Assembly: GCA_022661535.1 (NCBI GenBank)
Contig: JAKULF010000001.1
Coordinates: 310,001 to 374,000, forward strand
DNA length: 64,000 nucleotides
Direction of reading: 5' to 3'
Source of the DNA: Eutypa lata
Taxonomy: Eukaryota; Ascomycota; Sordariomycetes; Xylariales; Diatrypaceae
Made by a program: the position numbers and the translations under genes. This document shows positions 22,949 to 34,231 of the stretch, piece after piece (position 1 is the stretch's first letter; every line of letters starts with the position of its first letter). The notes under the pieces were generated by a model that did no database searches, was not told the origin of the DNA, and saw nothing but the letters and a program-made list of their open reading frames with translations.

Positions 22949-23909
22949 GGAGTCACTGATACCTACTTACGTAGAGATTTGGTGGTTAGAAGTGATCTCT
23001 TCGATGACAACACTTCATCAAGATATTCATCCTACTAATGTCCGGCATTACTACGTCGAACTTAGGTACAGCTAGGTAGTTATAGCCAGATAGTTCAGGG
23101 GAGAACAGGATGCTCATTCTGTTCTACTTAGAATTATCCATTGCTTTGGCCGTGTCGCAACATTAAAGCCATGATAGGTAGGCTGTGATCATTGATGCAC
23201 CTCGTGGTTTTAGCCGGGTTCCCTTAAGTGCATATAATTACTAGACTAGACTAGACGAGGACTACGAATCGGCTTCACGTGCGATTTCTTAAATGTTGGG
23301 CAGGCATGTATGTACGCATGTAGTATGGGGTATGGGGTAGGTGCTATTTCAACGTGTACCTGACATGGATGTTCGGCTACAGGGCACTCTTAGGCGTTCT
23401 TAGGCCTTCAGTTGTCAAGGTACTTACTGAATTCAGTTAGTATAGTCGAGCCAACAACAGCATTGACGACAGGCCACTTCACTTGCACCGAGGCACATCT
23501 CCTTGTACACCTGTACACCACCCACTCTCGCGATCAACATGTCACCACCACCAACCAGAGATCCAATCACTCTCATTTCAGCCTTACTCATATAACTAAT
23601 CTTAAGCATAATCAATTTGACTATACCTTGGACACTTCATATTAGTCTTACGTGTGATTCTTCTGTTGTTCGTGCCGAACCTTTGGATAGGATTTGTGTT
23701 TCAATCGCTTTTTACTTTACTAGTAACTCTGCGCGATAAGGACGGGTTCAAGACCCCCCTCCCCCCTGTATTTACTGGAATTGTTTATCGATATCTTCAA
23801 CCCCCGGGTACTTGAGTTGAAGTTCTCAGAGGGGGTAGGGAGCAAAGAACAAAGAAAAAAAAGAGAGAAAGAGAGAGACGAAGATCTCTACAGATGAGAA
23901 GAATTCCAG
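22949..23909. other. Intergenic region
   Basis: No gene is seen. Short ORFs around 23412-23645 overlap on both strands without recognisable features. A purine-rich run (AAAAAAAAGAGAGAAAGAGAGAGACG) near 23854-23880 lies just before the ACBP-like gene, in its probable leader. Confidence 0.55.
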
Positions 23910-25115
23910 ATGGCGGACTCAGTTGGTACGTTATAGTTTCATTTGTGTGGAATGCAGTTCGTTCGTATTGGATTCGTGACACCCAATGTCACCGCCACTA
24001 CCGCCACCGTCGGCCAAGGAAGGCGTCAGTCGAGTCAAGCCAACATAACACTGCATAGCTATTTCCCCCTCTTTGTTGTGTCGTGTTCCTCACTAGCCAG
24101 TCGCTTCCTCTAGTTTGCATATCTGGCCTAGCTCCACTAACATCCGGCTGACCTCATCTGTAGACCGCGTGTTCGTTCACGCGCTGAACACCGTCAAGAA
24201 GATTCCGAAGACCGGGGCCGCGCGACCACCCTCGAGCGATCGCCTACGACTCTATGGACTCTACAAGCAGGCGATGGAAGGCGATGTCGACGGCGTCATG
24301 GAGCGCCCGACTGCTGGGCCTGGCATCGAAGCCAACGAGCTGAAGCGCGAAAAGGATAAGTGGGATGCGTGGAACGCGCAGAGCGGGCTGTCCCGCACAG
24401 AAGCCAAGAGGAGGTACATCGAGGCGCTGATCGAGACGATGCACCGCTTCGCCACTACGCTGTGAGTTCGCGCAGTCCTCATTATGCAGGAATCTACCTA
24501 CCTCGGTTTACTACCATACAAGCTAAGCTAAGAGGGCAAAACCCAGCTGACAATGGGATCTATAGAGACGCGCAAGAGCTCGTCGCTGAGCTCGAATTCG
24601 TCTGGGATCAAATAAAAAACAACAGTCCCTCGACGTCCGAATCCTCGCCCAAGGCACAACGCCAATTCCAGCGGCCCGCTAGCGGCACAGACGGACCCAT
24701 GAAGGTTCTCAGTCCGATGAGCGAAGACGATGCAGCTGAGCAAGAATTCAGAGAGCACCAGCAACAAGAGGAAAACGACGAGGAGGAGGATGGTGGTGAC
24801 GAGTATGTCAAGAAGGGAGGGAAGTGGTCCAGGAAGGTCGAGCGCGCCCTCGTTAGGCTATCGGCCGAGATCGCGGCACTTAGGGAACAGATCACGACGG
24901 GCCGTGAGTGGAGGTCCCAGAGACAGCGCACCATCAGGGCGCGGTTTAGTTGGTTCTTCTGGATTGCTGCGAAGCATTTCACGATAGATCTAGTTGTCCT
25001 CGGCATCATATTGCTGTGGATGCGGAGACGAAAAGATCCGCGGTTAGAGGACCAGGTCAGGGCGATACTAAGACTAGGGCGCGAGTATGTGAGAAAGGTC
25101 CTGCCGTCGAGGTGA
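23910..25115 (+). CDS. Tail-anchored acyl-CoA-binding protein (Atg37/ACBD5-like)
   Basis: Three exons (23910-23925, 24164-24461, 24566-25115) give 287 aa. Residues 4-100 are an acyl-CoA-binding domain: SVDRVFVHALNTVKKIP, then LRLYGLYKQAMEGDV, and the ligand-contact helix DKWDAWNAQSGLSRTEA. A middle region rich in E, D and Q (res 135-190) precedes a helix KVERALVRLSAEIAALREQI that can form a coiled coil. A single membrane segment near residues 240-260 (FTIDLVVLGIILLW) is followed by basic residues, as in tail-anchored proteins. This order (ACB domain, coiled coil, C-terminal anchor) is that of yeast Atg37 and animal ACBD4/5, peroxisomal membrane proteins acting in pexophagy and ER contact; the assignment is inferred from architecture. 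The first exon carries only five codons plus one base and is fixed by phase. Confidence 0.87.
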
Positions 25116-26877
25116 TCTACGTAGAGGCCTTTCAAAGGTTCTCTCCACTCACCCCTCTCTTCCATGACGTCCGGAGATACGAATTAGAGTCGCTGTGAAA
25201 CCCCTTATAGGACTACTCACCTGTCCTACATCTATCCCCTCGTTTTCGGACGACAGATCTGACGACTGCGGGTTGTCTATGGATATGTGTCTTATCAGCA
25301 GTCTATGAAAGATGACCAATATCCTTAATTTATGTATGGAGAAGGGCGTTTCAATTTCTGCGCCTACTACACTCAGCCGCCACCGCGCATCAACTGGTTC
25401 GCGACAACTTTACCCAACTTGACGCGTACACCATAAGGGCCTCCATCCCCATGCCCCAGACATTATTATCAGGATGTCATAGAAGCTGATCACCCAGTCT
25501 GTGCTATTGCAATCTTGGCTTTACAAGGATGGCCGTGGATGCTTTACGGAATCTCGAACCGTGTTGTCTAGATACCGGAAGGATCTTCGACAGTTGTGCT
25601 TGGTGGCTGTAGAGTCTATCAAATTTAAGAGCTATGGTGCTCCCCATCGTTCTCACCTAGGACCCGTGGATATATCCCCATGGGACATTGAACCATAGTA
25701 TGTGGTCATTGGATTCATCTCGCTATTGCCTTAAAACATCAATTCTGGCGTTGGTATCTTTCAGGAGGCTTTAGCTGGTTCCATTGAAGGAGATTTCAGG
25801 GGCGTCGATCCCCAGACATCAATTCGATTCCGCGAAGGTCACGGGCATAATGCTGTATCATGGGCTGGCATTACTATTCGTGGTGACTCTGATACGATCC
25901 GACATCTAGCCTTCTACTCTAGACGTGCAATATTGCTATCGGACAAGGCTCTCAGAGAGGCATCTCTCGATACGACCTACGTGTCACTTCGACCGTGCCA
26001 AACAACAAGACAGCAGAATAGGAGGGATTTCACGTGGCGTAGATATGCTAGCTAAATAGGATCATTGGCTATTATGTACATCCCCCGTTCAAGTTGAATA
26101 CAATCTACATATTTGGAAATGGAAATACGTGAATGTTTCTCAACAATACCTGAGACTTAGACCAATGTCTACCTGCTGCGCTGAGCTGGGCATCAGCAAT
26201 GATGTATATTGCGATATTATTAGTATCTAGTTAATCAGCTACCTGCACAGACTTAGATCTCAGATCTATCTAACATAATAAAAGTATTTCTATTTAAACC
26301 CTTCAAATTTCCCATTTCTATCGTTCCCCAGCGCTGGGGAGCTTGAGGTATGCTTGGAGTTACCTACCGAATAGCTCCTCTGTTATTGGTCAATGCGGGG
26401 AATTACTAAGTCGTACTTACCTACCCAGGTAGTCGTCAATATTAACAACAATGGCACTCTGTACAACACCAACCATCCAAATATAACGACGCAGTGCAAG
26501 CCACGCGTGATTGCGTCCGCCTTTCCTGCTGGGACTATCGCTCAATTACCAGCTCCAAATTTGATTTGGCGAACCATCCGAAGAATTCAAGAAGCAACCA
26601 CCACCGAGGAAGGCATTGATCTAGTTTCCTAGATAAGATACCGAGTTGAACACTGCATCGAGCAATCTCGCTCTGCTAAAGTTTCAGTTTGTCAAACAAG
26701 CGGATTCTGAAGTCAGGTGGAAAAGCAAGCAATCAAAAAGCCTGTCTACCTATCATCTATCACAAATTTCCACAAATAGCTACCAGCCCTTACCCTTGTG
26801 TTGTACCAAGAAAGATGTTCCTGCCGAAGGATTAGGGACGCCCCCGGCAGCCATCTCGTCTCCGTCAAGTAACCACC
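25116..26877. other. Intergenic region with a possible decayed gene
   Basis: No intact gene is seen. The stretch 25380-26055 contains coding-like but interrupted reading frames, listed separately. Bases 26060-26340 are AT-rich. Short ORFs at 26393-26632 and 26646-27107 show no features, and the latter overlaps the next gene out of frame. Confidence 0.5.
25380..26055 (+). pseudogene. Possible decayed or unannotated gene, family unknown
   Basis: Reading frames here look protein-like but break. One frame reads HQLVRDNFTQLDAYTIRA before a stop near 25486, a second runs 25501-25698 (ending HLGPVDISPWDIEP), and a third from about 25764 to 26055 contains IRFREGHGHNAVSWAGITI and ends in a stop. Intron-like GTATGT (25700) and TTTCAG (25763) lie between the last two, so part of it could still splice. 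I do not recognise the family. It may be a gene remnant, or a real gene whose start and first exons I cannot place. Confidence 0.3.
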
Positions 26878-27846
26878 ATGGCCGGATCCACCAGCAGTGC
26901 AGGCGGTACACCACCACCACCTCGTACCCGTCCCGGCGCCGCTGCCGCCGCTCCAACTGCAGTGATGGAAAACGGCGAGCAAAAACAACAAGAACAAGAA
27001 CAAGAACAAAATGCCGTCGTCGCCGTCCCGCTCAACACGTTCACGCCCGCCATGTTCGTCGAGGCGGAAGAGGACTTCGCCCTACCACCACCGCCGCTGC
27101 CATCTGACGTGCCGACCCGCCTGCGGCAGACCACGGCCGTCGTCGACGCCCACGCCAAGGCCGTCCACGACAACATGTGGCGGATGGTGGTGCGGGAGAA
27201 GGGGCGCCTGCACCGGGAGCTCAAGCAGCAGCTCGGCGACCTGCCGCCCGACCAGCGGAAGGCGTCGGAGCGCCTCTCGATGGCGACCTCGGAGGGCCTA
27301 GACGCCGTCCTCGACAACGTGCAGGCGCCCGAGTACCTATTCTCGACCATCCCCTCGTCGACGTCGCGGTCCCTCGAGCCGGGACTCAGCGCAAGCGAGG
27401 AGGCGTACCGAGCCACGCTCGCGCTTCAGGGGGAGGTCGAGAAATTCAAGTACCTGCGCGAGGATGACCATAATCACCACCATCAGCATTACCAACACGA
27501 TCCCTCCCGGCCGCCGCCCTCTAAGTTCGAGGTGGGCCCCCTCACGCGCTACCACCTCGTACCGAAGAACCCGGCCCCCGGCATGACGCCGCCCCGCGAG
27601 TACGTCCGGGTCAGGTCGCTCGATGTCATTCAGCTCGCCATGCAGAATCTGGAGGGCTACGCCGAGCAGATCCCCGGCATGCGCGAGGCGCACCGCAGCG
27701 AGATCGCACGGAACCTGAGCGGTGCACCGACGGCGCCGGCGGCACCGGCGTCGACGACGACGACGGCCGCGGTATCAACGGCTAGGGATGCTGGTGCTGC
27801 TACTGCCGTTGAGGATGGCGATCCGATGGATATTGATAATGAGTGA
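26878..27846 (+). CDS. Unknown fungal protein, proline/alanine-rich ends
   Basis: This single exon encodes 322 aa, starting in an ideal context (ACCACCATGG). The first 50 residues are G/P/A-rich and then Q/E-rich (KQQEQEQEQN). Residues 75-175 look helical: VPTRLRQTTAVVDAHAKAVH, then VREKGRLHRELKQQLGDLP. A His-rich insert (HNHHHQHYQH) lies near residue 205. A second helical block, SLDVIQLAMQNLEGYAEQIP, lies near 245-265 before an A/T-rich tail that ends in acidic GDPMDIDNE. There is no signal peptide or membrane segment. The acidic MDIDNE tail and long helices suggest a soluble, perhaps nuclear, assembly factor, but this is speculation and I recognise no family. The gene ends 474 bases before the convergent KPWE-domain gene. 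Confidence 0.7.
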   Translation: MAGSTSSAGGTPPPPRTRPGAAAAAPTAVMENGEQKQQEQEQEQNAVVAVPLNTFTPAMFVEAEEDFALPPPPLPSDVPTRLRQTTAVVDAHAKAVHDNMWRMVVREKGRLHRELKQQLGDLPPDQRKASERLSMATSEGLDAVLDNVQAPEYLFSTIPSSTSRSLEPGLSASEEAYRATLALQGEVEKFKYLREDDHNHHHQHYQHDPSRPPPSKFEVGPLTRYHLVPKNPAPGMTPPREYVRVRSLDVIQLAMQNLEGYAEQIPGMREAHRSEIARNLSGAPTAPAAPASTTTTAAVSTARDAGAATAVEDGDPMDIDNE

Positions 27847-28320
27847 TGTGGCCGAGACTTAATTAGGTCTTGTACGGATGCAAAGAAACACGCTAGAGCG
27901 GGGGATAAAAGTACAACTTGAAGTAGTTGCTATTCGTGCTGTCATGTAGAAGTACTAGGTGTAAGGGGTATAATTCAACATGCAGGCATTTCCTGTAGCC
28001 ATAGGTGTTTAGGAACTTTTCGATGCTCTTCTGAGAATTAATCATTAAAGCAAGGCGCTTGTTATTGGCAAATATGTAAAATATTTCCTCCCTCGATTCC
28101 TTATTCGCCCTTTCATCTACTAATTTTAGAGCTTTACTGCTGTAACAACTATCAACCATATGGTAGTATCAACGTCATCATAATTGCGAACAAAGATTGC
28201 TCATGTATCATGATCAATGACTTTATAGCTCACTTGCGGGTAACTAACTACGCCTAAGTTTGCCACAGAGTGTTCAACAAGAAGATAGATATTATACTCC
28301 AATTTCCCAAGCCCAACGCC
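27847..28320. other. Convergent intergenic region (3' ends)
   Basis: This gap between two converging genes holds no gene. It is AT-rich and presumably carries both 3' untranslated regions. Confidence 0.6.
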
Positions 28321-29176
28321 CTATGCACCTCCATGCTCAGCTATTGGGGTGGAACCATCAGTACTGGCGACCCTGCCAATCTCCCACGGCTTCGGCGGCG
28401 CCTTGAGATGCCCTTGGGTCGTGATGTTCGGGTCCTCCACGACCGTGTCGGGGATCTTCCGAATGCCCGGGATCTCCTTCCCCGTCTTCAAGAACTCGAT
28501 GATTTCCTCGAACTTCTTCGGATACGGCTCCTTGTCTGGATCCGTGGGTGAGGTGTTCTTCTGGATATAGAGATCTGCCCTGGGCGCGGCGGTCTGCCAG
28601 CTCGGCGCGGAGACATTCTCCCCGCCTACTAATTCGGATCCCGGGCCCTCGTGGCGGTATTGCAGAGAAAGATTGCCCAGCTCGTCGCCGAGTTCCACTA
28701 GCAAATGTGCCAGCCGCCTCTCTTCCGGGTCGGGCTAACGGAGGGGGCGATGAGTATACAGTGATGTATCACACAATGCGAGGCTTAACTTACAAGAATC
28801 ATAGCCTCTTGCACCACGGTCTGCTCAGAAACTATTCTGGGCGGTTGTCCATTGGTATCGGTTAGCCATTGCTTATACGAACCAGCATCAACGTGGACCT
28901 TGGTTTGTTCTTCGAATCTTCGAACCCGAGCTTGAAGGGCTATCTCCGAAAGGCTTGGTCCATCGGGAACGAAATTGTGAAGGGCCTCTAATAGTTGCGT
29001 CTTACATTGCAGCTATTAGCTACTGTATATCGATCGCTTCTAAAAAAAGAATACGAAGTTGGGCTAAATGTGTTACTCACAGTAAACACTTGATCTTTTT
29101 GCCAGGGGTAAGAGTCGAAAGCCCGGTACAGAGCCCCTATGTTATCGACCGCACTGCCTTGCTGACTAGCGGCCAT
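28321..29176 (-). CDS. KPWE-domain protein, candidate Pex39/Pex14-like peroxisomal import factor
   Basis: Three exons on the minus strand (29176-29081, 29000-28794, 28734-28321) give 238 aa. The C-terminal third holds the conserved block FEEIIEFLKTGKEIPGIRKI, then PDTVVEDPN, then PPKPWE at about residues 214-219. From memory, this block is the Pfam domain called PEX14-like KPWE domain, and a [K/R]PWE motif is shared by Pex13 and the recently described Pex39, which binds the PTS2 receptor Pex7. The N-terminal half (SAVDNIGALYRAFDSYPW, LHNFVPDGPSLSEIALQARV) is helical and may be a separate domain. There are no membrane segments, so a soluble cytosolic co-factor is likely. The first intron uses an AAG acceptor (GTAAG before ACGCAA), the only one that keeps frame. 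The gene is head-to-head with the PP2C gene. Confidence 0.8.
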
Positions 29177-29762
29177 CTTCCCCTTTGCTGATGATGCTGT
29201 TGACTAGTGGTCACGCGGGGAGTTTGTCTCGGTGTTCTCCGCTATGCCCGTGATACTGGACAGGTGCAGGATATAACTATAACATAAACCTGCAGCACCC
29301 TATCTCCTCAGCGGTTGGTAACTAGACTTCCAAACAAAAGTGAATATTGGAATTTGGGTTACCCAGATTTGCAAATGGGTTCTTGTAAATATAAGTTATG
29401 AGACAGGAGATATATTTCCTAATAGAGAGCCGAGGATGTATGTACGTAAGTAGCTACACATGATGACCGTATAAGAACAGCCTCCCCCGCACTGTCTGTG
29501 GCACATGTGCCCTGTCCTAATTCAATTAAGATGCACTAACTAACGCCGACCTGCAAGTGAACTTTAGTCTTTATCCGCCCGTATGAAGCTCCACTTCATT
29601 CGCACTCATCCACATTAACGATTTAGTACTACGTCTTACTAGTTTTGGACTTCTATTTCCCTTCCTCTCTAACTACTTGATTCTCGATCTCCCTACTAAG
29701 ACAAGAAAGCAGGCAGCTCAATTACCTGCTGCCAGTAAAAGAGAGACAGACAGTTCGGCCAG
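29177..29762. promoter_or_regulatory. Divergent promoter region between the KPWE-domain gene and the PP2C gene
   Basis: These 586 bases lie between two outward-pointing start codons and hold no other gene. No specific site is identified. Confidence 0.45.
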
Positions 29763-31733
29763 ATGCGTCGTGCAGCTGGGAGAGCCCTAAGGACAAGCTG
29801 TCAATGCACTGTTCGGGGCCTAGCTCGCATCACCCGCCCGCGACGCAGCGTCTACCACAACACAAACGTTATTAACCTTGGCAGCACGCGACCCTTCTCG
29901 ACCTCCCCGCTCTCCCTACTCAAGTCTCAGAGGCATCACCCACAACGGCAGCAGCAGCAGCAGCAGCAGCATGTTCTGACCGAGCCGCTTCAGTCCTCCA
30001 TGTACATCCGCCGATTCTCCGTCGCTCTCGTCTCCGGGCTCGTGGGCTACGGTGCCTGGTACGCATACCAGGGGGAGAACGCCACCAGCCAGATCGTAGG
30101 GAACTCCTACTCGACATCCACGCCGAAGAACCCTGCAGTGGGGGACGCGACGCCCACTCGGAATGTGCTGGTCGTGGGCGCTGATGAGTTGCACACCGGT
30201 ACATTCGTAGGAGACGGTCCGATAGCCAAGAGCGCTGACGGTACTGGGCATAACGTGCTCGAGATGCTCACGCCGGAACAAGCCACCGAGAAATTGCGCA
30301 CGCACGATGCCTCGTTTTTGGTGAACAGGGGGGAGGGTGTCTTGAGATACGATGTCGTGCAGCTGGCAAGCAACAATCCGATAGAGGATGACCACGCCGA
30401 GAAGATCGTCGAGGTAGCTTCTCCACCTTCAGCCGGCGAGGCTGCCGAGAAGTCAAACCATGACTGGATGTTCTGGGGTGTGTTTGACGGACATGCGTGA
30501 GTGCCACCAGAATTTGATTTCGTTGACATGTCTTGGACTAATCGATTTGTAGGGGTTGGACCACATCGGCGAAACTACGTCAGACCCTGATCAGCTTCGT
30601 TGCCAGAGAGCTTAATACTACCTATAAATCCGCGAACACAATAGGGGTTCCCCCAGCACCCGAGGCCATCGACTCTGCCATCAAGGCTGGATTCCTTCGC
30701 CTAGACAACGAGATTGTCAACGAAAGCGTCGAGAAGGTCCTGAAGTCGAACTCGAAACGAGTTGCGGCAGAATTACTGGGTCCGGCCTTATCTGGTTCAT
30801 GTGCCCTGTTATCTTTCTACGATAGCAGTTCCAAGACGTTACGAGTGGCTTGCACAGGCGATTCAAGAGCTGTGCTTGGCCGTCGCAGCGACTCTGGAAA
30901 GTGGACAGCTACGGCTCTTTCCGAGGACCAGACCGGTGGCAATCCCAACGAGGTGGCCCGTATGCGAAAGGCTCATCCTGGTGAGGATCGCGTTATACAC
31001 AACGGCCGAGTCCTCGGTGGCCTGGAACCGACACGAGCGTTTGGCGATGCTAGCTATAAGTGGACTAAAGAGATCTCTGACCGGCTTCGAGCTTCGTTCT
31101 TCGGCCGATCCTCATCACCGCATCTCAAGACTCCTCCATATGTCACGGCTGAACCCGTCGTAACAACGACAAAGATCAACCCAGAAAGAGGCGACTTTCT
31201 AGTTTTGGCGACTGACGGACTCTGGGAAATGCTCACGAACGAAGAAGTGGTGGGACTAGTCGGGAAGTGGATCGAAACTCAGGCCGTTCAGCAAACCAAC
31301 TCCCAGCTTGGTTCTCTCTGGTCCAAGATGTTCGGCTCTGGTAAGGGGCTTCCTGTAGAAGCCGGCAAAGCTGATGGTCCCAATGGCCAGAAGACGCCAA
31401 TACGCCAGCGGCAATGGGGTCTCTCGCCCGATGAAAAGGAGAGATTCGTCGTCAAGGACAAAAATGTTGCTACCCATCTCATCCGCAATGCTCTGGGTGG
31501 TAAGAATGAGGAGCAGGTCTGTGCTTTGCTGACCTTGGTCTCCCCGTTCTCTCGGCGCTATAGGTAAAGCTACACACTTGATCTTCGTTGCTAAATCTAA
31601 AATGCTAATGTTATCTAGGGATGATTTAACTGTCCAAGTCATCTTCTTCGGTGATGGCCAAAAGACAGGCGAAGTCCTTGTCAACGAGGAGGCCTCGAGT
31701 CCGCCCCAGTCTGCCATCAAGGCGAGGCTATAA
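29763..31733 (+). CDS. Mitochondrial PP2C-type protein phosphatase (Ptc5-like)
   Basis: Three exons (29763-30496, 30553-31563, 31619-31733) give 619 aa. The first 50 residues are Arg/Ser-rich with almost no acid (MRRAAGRALRTSCQCTVRGL), a mitochondrial presequence. A hydrophobic stretch near residues 82-100 (FSVALVSGLVGYGAWYAY) may anchor the protein in the inner membrane. PP2C motifs follow in order: ASNNPIEDDHAEK, WGVFDGHAGW, SGSCALLSFYD, VACTGDSRAVLG, VLGGLEPTRAFGDASYKW, FLVLATDGLWEMLTNEE and RRYRDDLTVQVIFF, with the Asp residues that bind Mn/Mg. This domain order, targeting and length match yeast Ptc5, which dephosphorylates the E1 alpha subunit of pyruvate dehydrogenase; that substrate is inferred. 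A short poly-Gln tract (CAG repeat, 29953-29973) follows the presequence. Confidence 0.93.
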
Positions 31734-34231
31734 AAAGTCTTTCCAGTTATATGTCGGGCACATCCACCAGCCATTACGTGGATATCCGAGTTCTCGTGAA
31801 GGCAAGCGAGGCAGTGGTGGCACAGTTATAGTAATGTTGAGGCGAAAATATGCTTTCGCCAAACTAGGCGTTCGTAATGATAGTTTTTCTCTGGGGATTC
31901 TCTGGGAATATTTAGAGACCATTACACACACTCTGGCTTGCAAAGCAAGATAGATGGCTACCTTAGGCAAGCGCACATCCTTCTGATACGATACACCAAT
32001 TGAAAAGCAAAAGAAATTTGAATGTCGAACTATCCCGCGGCCGTAGAGCTTGCTACGAGACTTCCTAGGGGAAGTGTGACTTGAATTCCTAGGTCTGACA
32101 CATACTTCTTCACCTTGATCCGATAATCTCACTTGCATATTGTATAATATCTAGACTCTCTCCTTATTACAGTTGCGTAGAGTAGTGTCTTCTTGTGACT
32201 ACGCCAGGTCGTACCTTCACTTATGCTATTCAAGTATGACAATAATTGTAACAATATCCTCCGAGTTTCGTAGCGTGTTCATTGAGCTGCTGCTTTTGGT
32301 CCTAATGCCGTTCTCGTAACTCTTATTTTTACTTTTGGTCTTTTTCTATACCACTACGCCGCGATCGTGGGCGGTTGCTACATTTCCCCTTTCACTAGGT
32401 ATGCCCAGCTTGAGTCTCGGTCCTTACTCATCGTCATGTGTCTATCCAAAGGATGAGCCAGTCTGGCGATAATTGTAGAGAATACCTGAAGTAAACGAAT
32501 CTGACCTTTATGGCCGCCTAACAGGTGCAGTGCTTGGTGGCCACTTGTACATCAATGGCGAAGAAGTGGCGCGGCTTCTCGATGACCACATGATATCTCA
32601 CTCTAGAGGGGAGATACTAGCCGGTATTGGTTGTGAAAAGCACCAGCCCTCGTTGACCTACAGGCTACTACATGGATGTATGTATACACTCGTAGCCATT
32701 GAGTAAGTTAGCCGGCCAACCAGCTACCTACCTACCCACCTACCTAACCAGTCAGCCATAAGTGATAATAAGATATTATCTTTCTAACAATAAGCCAGGT
32801 TAGTGTAGTGGTAACACGTCTTCGCCCTCCAAAACAAACCAGAACAGAACAACTGAAGGTCTTGGGTTCGATACCCTGCGGCTGTACCAATGTACACAGC
32901 AAAACATCCGGATGTTCCTTCACACCCTGTGCGAATAAATCCACCTCCACAGAAATATGGCAAGAAATCCCAGGTTCGACCCCTGGACCAGGCAATATAT
33001 TTTTTTGTTAATTTTTCAAAGCATCACCGAGGTAGACCACCATGTTACACTCTACAGGGGATTTTCCTTCTTCCAAATTGATCCCTATCACCATTTAAAA
33101 CCAGACATGAACCAATTATTATGTTCCTATCCAAAAAGTCTTCCACAGTGTCTGTCGAGGCAGAGAAGGACTTCCATGGAAAAGGGAATTTGACAGCAAT
33201 GAAATAGTGAACTATATAGTATTGCATGATCACCTTTCGCGTTTGTACCTAGAGCTCGGGAGCTAACCATCTTCCATTGCCTTGTATAGCTGTTACTTAT
33301 AACCGTGATAGATTGAATCTGTAGAATTGTAAAGATTGCTTTAATGTTGGGGCATAGAGCGACCCAGTAAGGTAATAAGTAAACTGTTTAGCAATATCAA
33401 TTACGGGTTAACATAAGCTATAGACGTGTTGTTAAAGATTGAAGAGAAATAACCATTTGGCCATTTAGACGTAAGCTGTTATTTACTTATTTGTTGGACT
33501 CCTGTAAATTATACCTTACCTTTCGATAGTGATATACACCTCGAAGGAGGTTCTGTAACATTGATAACGAATGCCTCCTTACATCTTTCTTCTCTTATTA
33601 TACCTACCTGGAAAAATAACCCCAGAGAATAACCTTTTAAGCGCCCCAAAGACAGCATACCGGCAAGTCTGAAGAGACGCTATTTTAGTTGTGAATAGCC
33701 ACTAGTTGGCACTAGAAACTACCAACGGGGAGGAACATTGAAAACCTGTGAAGTTCGCGATTAAGAGATCCGAAGCAACCGGATACAGATCACCCTACGA
33801 GCCCCTGTTTCTCCGTCAGCGTGGTACCTACATGGGCCGATTTACCCCACAGAAATCCTTGAACGTGTGGAGAAGCTCCCCCTAACCCCATAAGCAGCTA
33901 CCCCAACTTACCCCCCTCACTCTACACCGTCATCTCGACTGCATCGGGGATATGCGCCGTTACTATTTCCCTGCAGGCAAGGAAATGATGTCCTTGGCTA
34001 ATATCATCACGAGGTTGTGCCCCCGTTCCCGACGGGGCGGTTGGAATCGCTACGTAGGTAGGTAGTAAGTACCTAGTATGATGTTTTATTATTATTAAAG
34101 CTTGGAGTCGGCCACGTGGTAGCCATACTCTATCCTTTAGAGTTTGTCTTGCCCACAGTTCAAAGCCCATCCCAACTTAAGCTGAACCAACCGTCTTGTT
34201 CGACCTCGTCTCGAGTAAGAAAACAGCCAAT
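31734..34231. other. Gene-poor intergenic region
   Basis: No protein gene is seen. The stretch holds the composite tRNA-like element at 32794-33007 and CCTA tracts at 32723-32748 and 34052-34075. The rest is AT-rich without visible structure. Confidence 0.6.
32794..33007 (+). other. Composite tRNA-like / SINE-like Pol III element with two B boxes
   Basis: GCCAGGT (32794-32800), a clean D-arm (GTGT, AGTGGTA, ACAC at 32803-32817) and TCTTC (32819-32823) form a tRNA 5' half that includes an A box. Two T-arm-like B boxes follow: GGGTTCGATACCC near 32864-32876 and CCAGGTTCGACCCCTGG at 32970-32986. The second is immediately followed by ACCAGGC, which pairs with the first seven bases at six of seven positions, and CAAGA just before it pairs with TCTTC at four of five. 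A T7 run, a Pol III terminator, lies at 33001-33007. No normal anticodon loop (T33) is visible. A tRNA-derived SINE or an interrupted tRNA pseudogene fits better than an active tRNA. Confidence 0.5.

Noticed and set aside
25540..25570. Reverse-strand B-box-like GGTTCGAGATTCC, a possible tRNA
   Set aside because: No 5-bp T stem, A box or acceptor pairing could be found around it.
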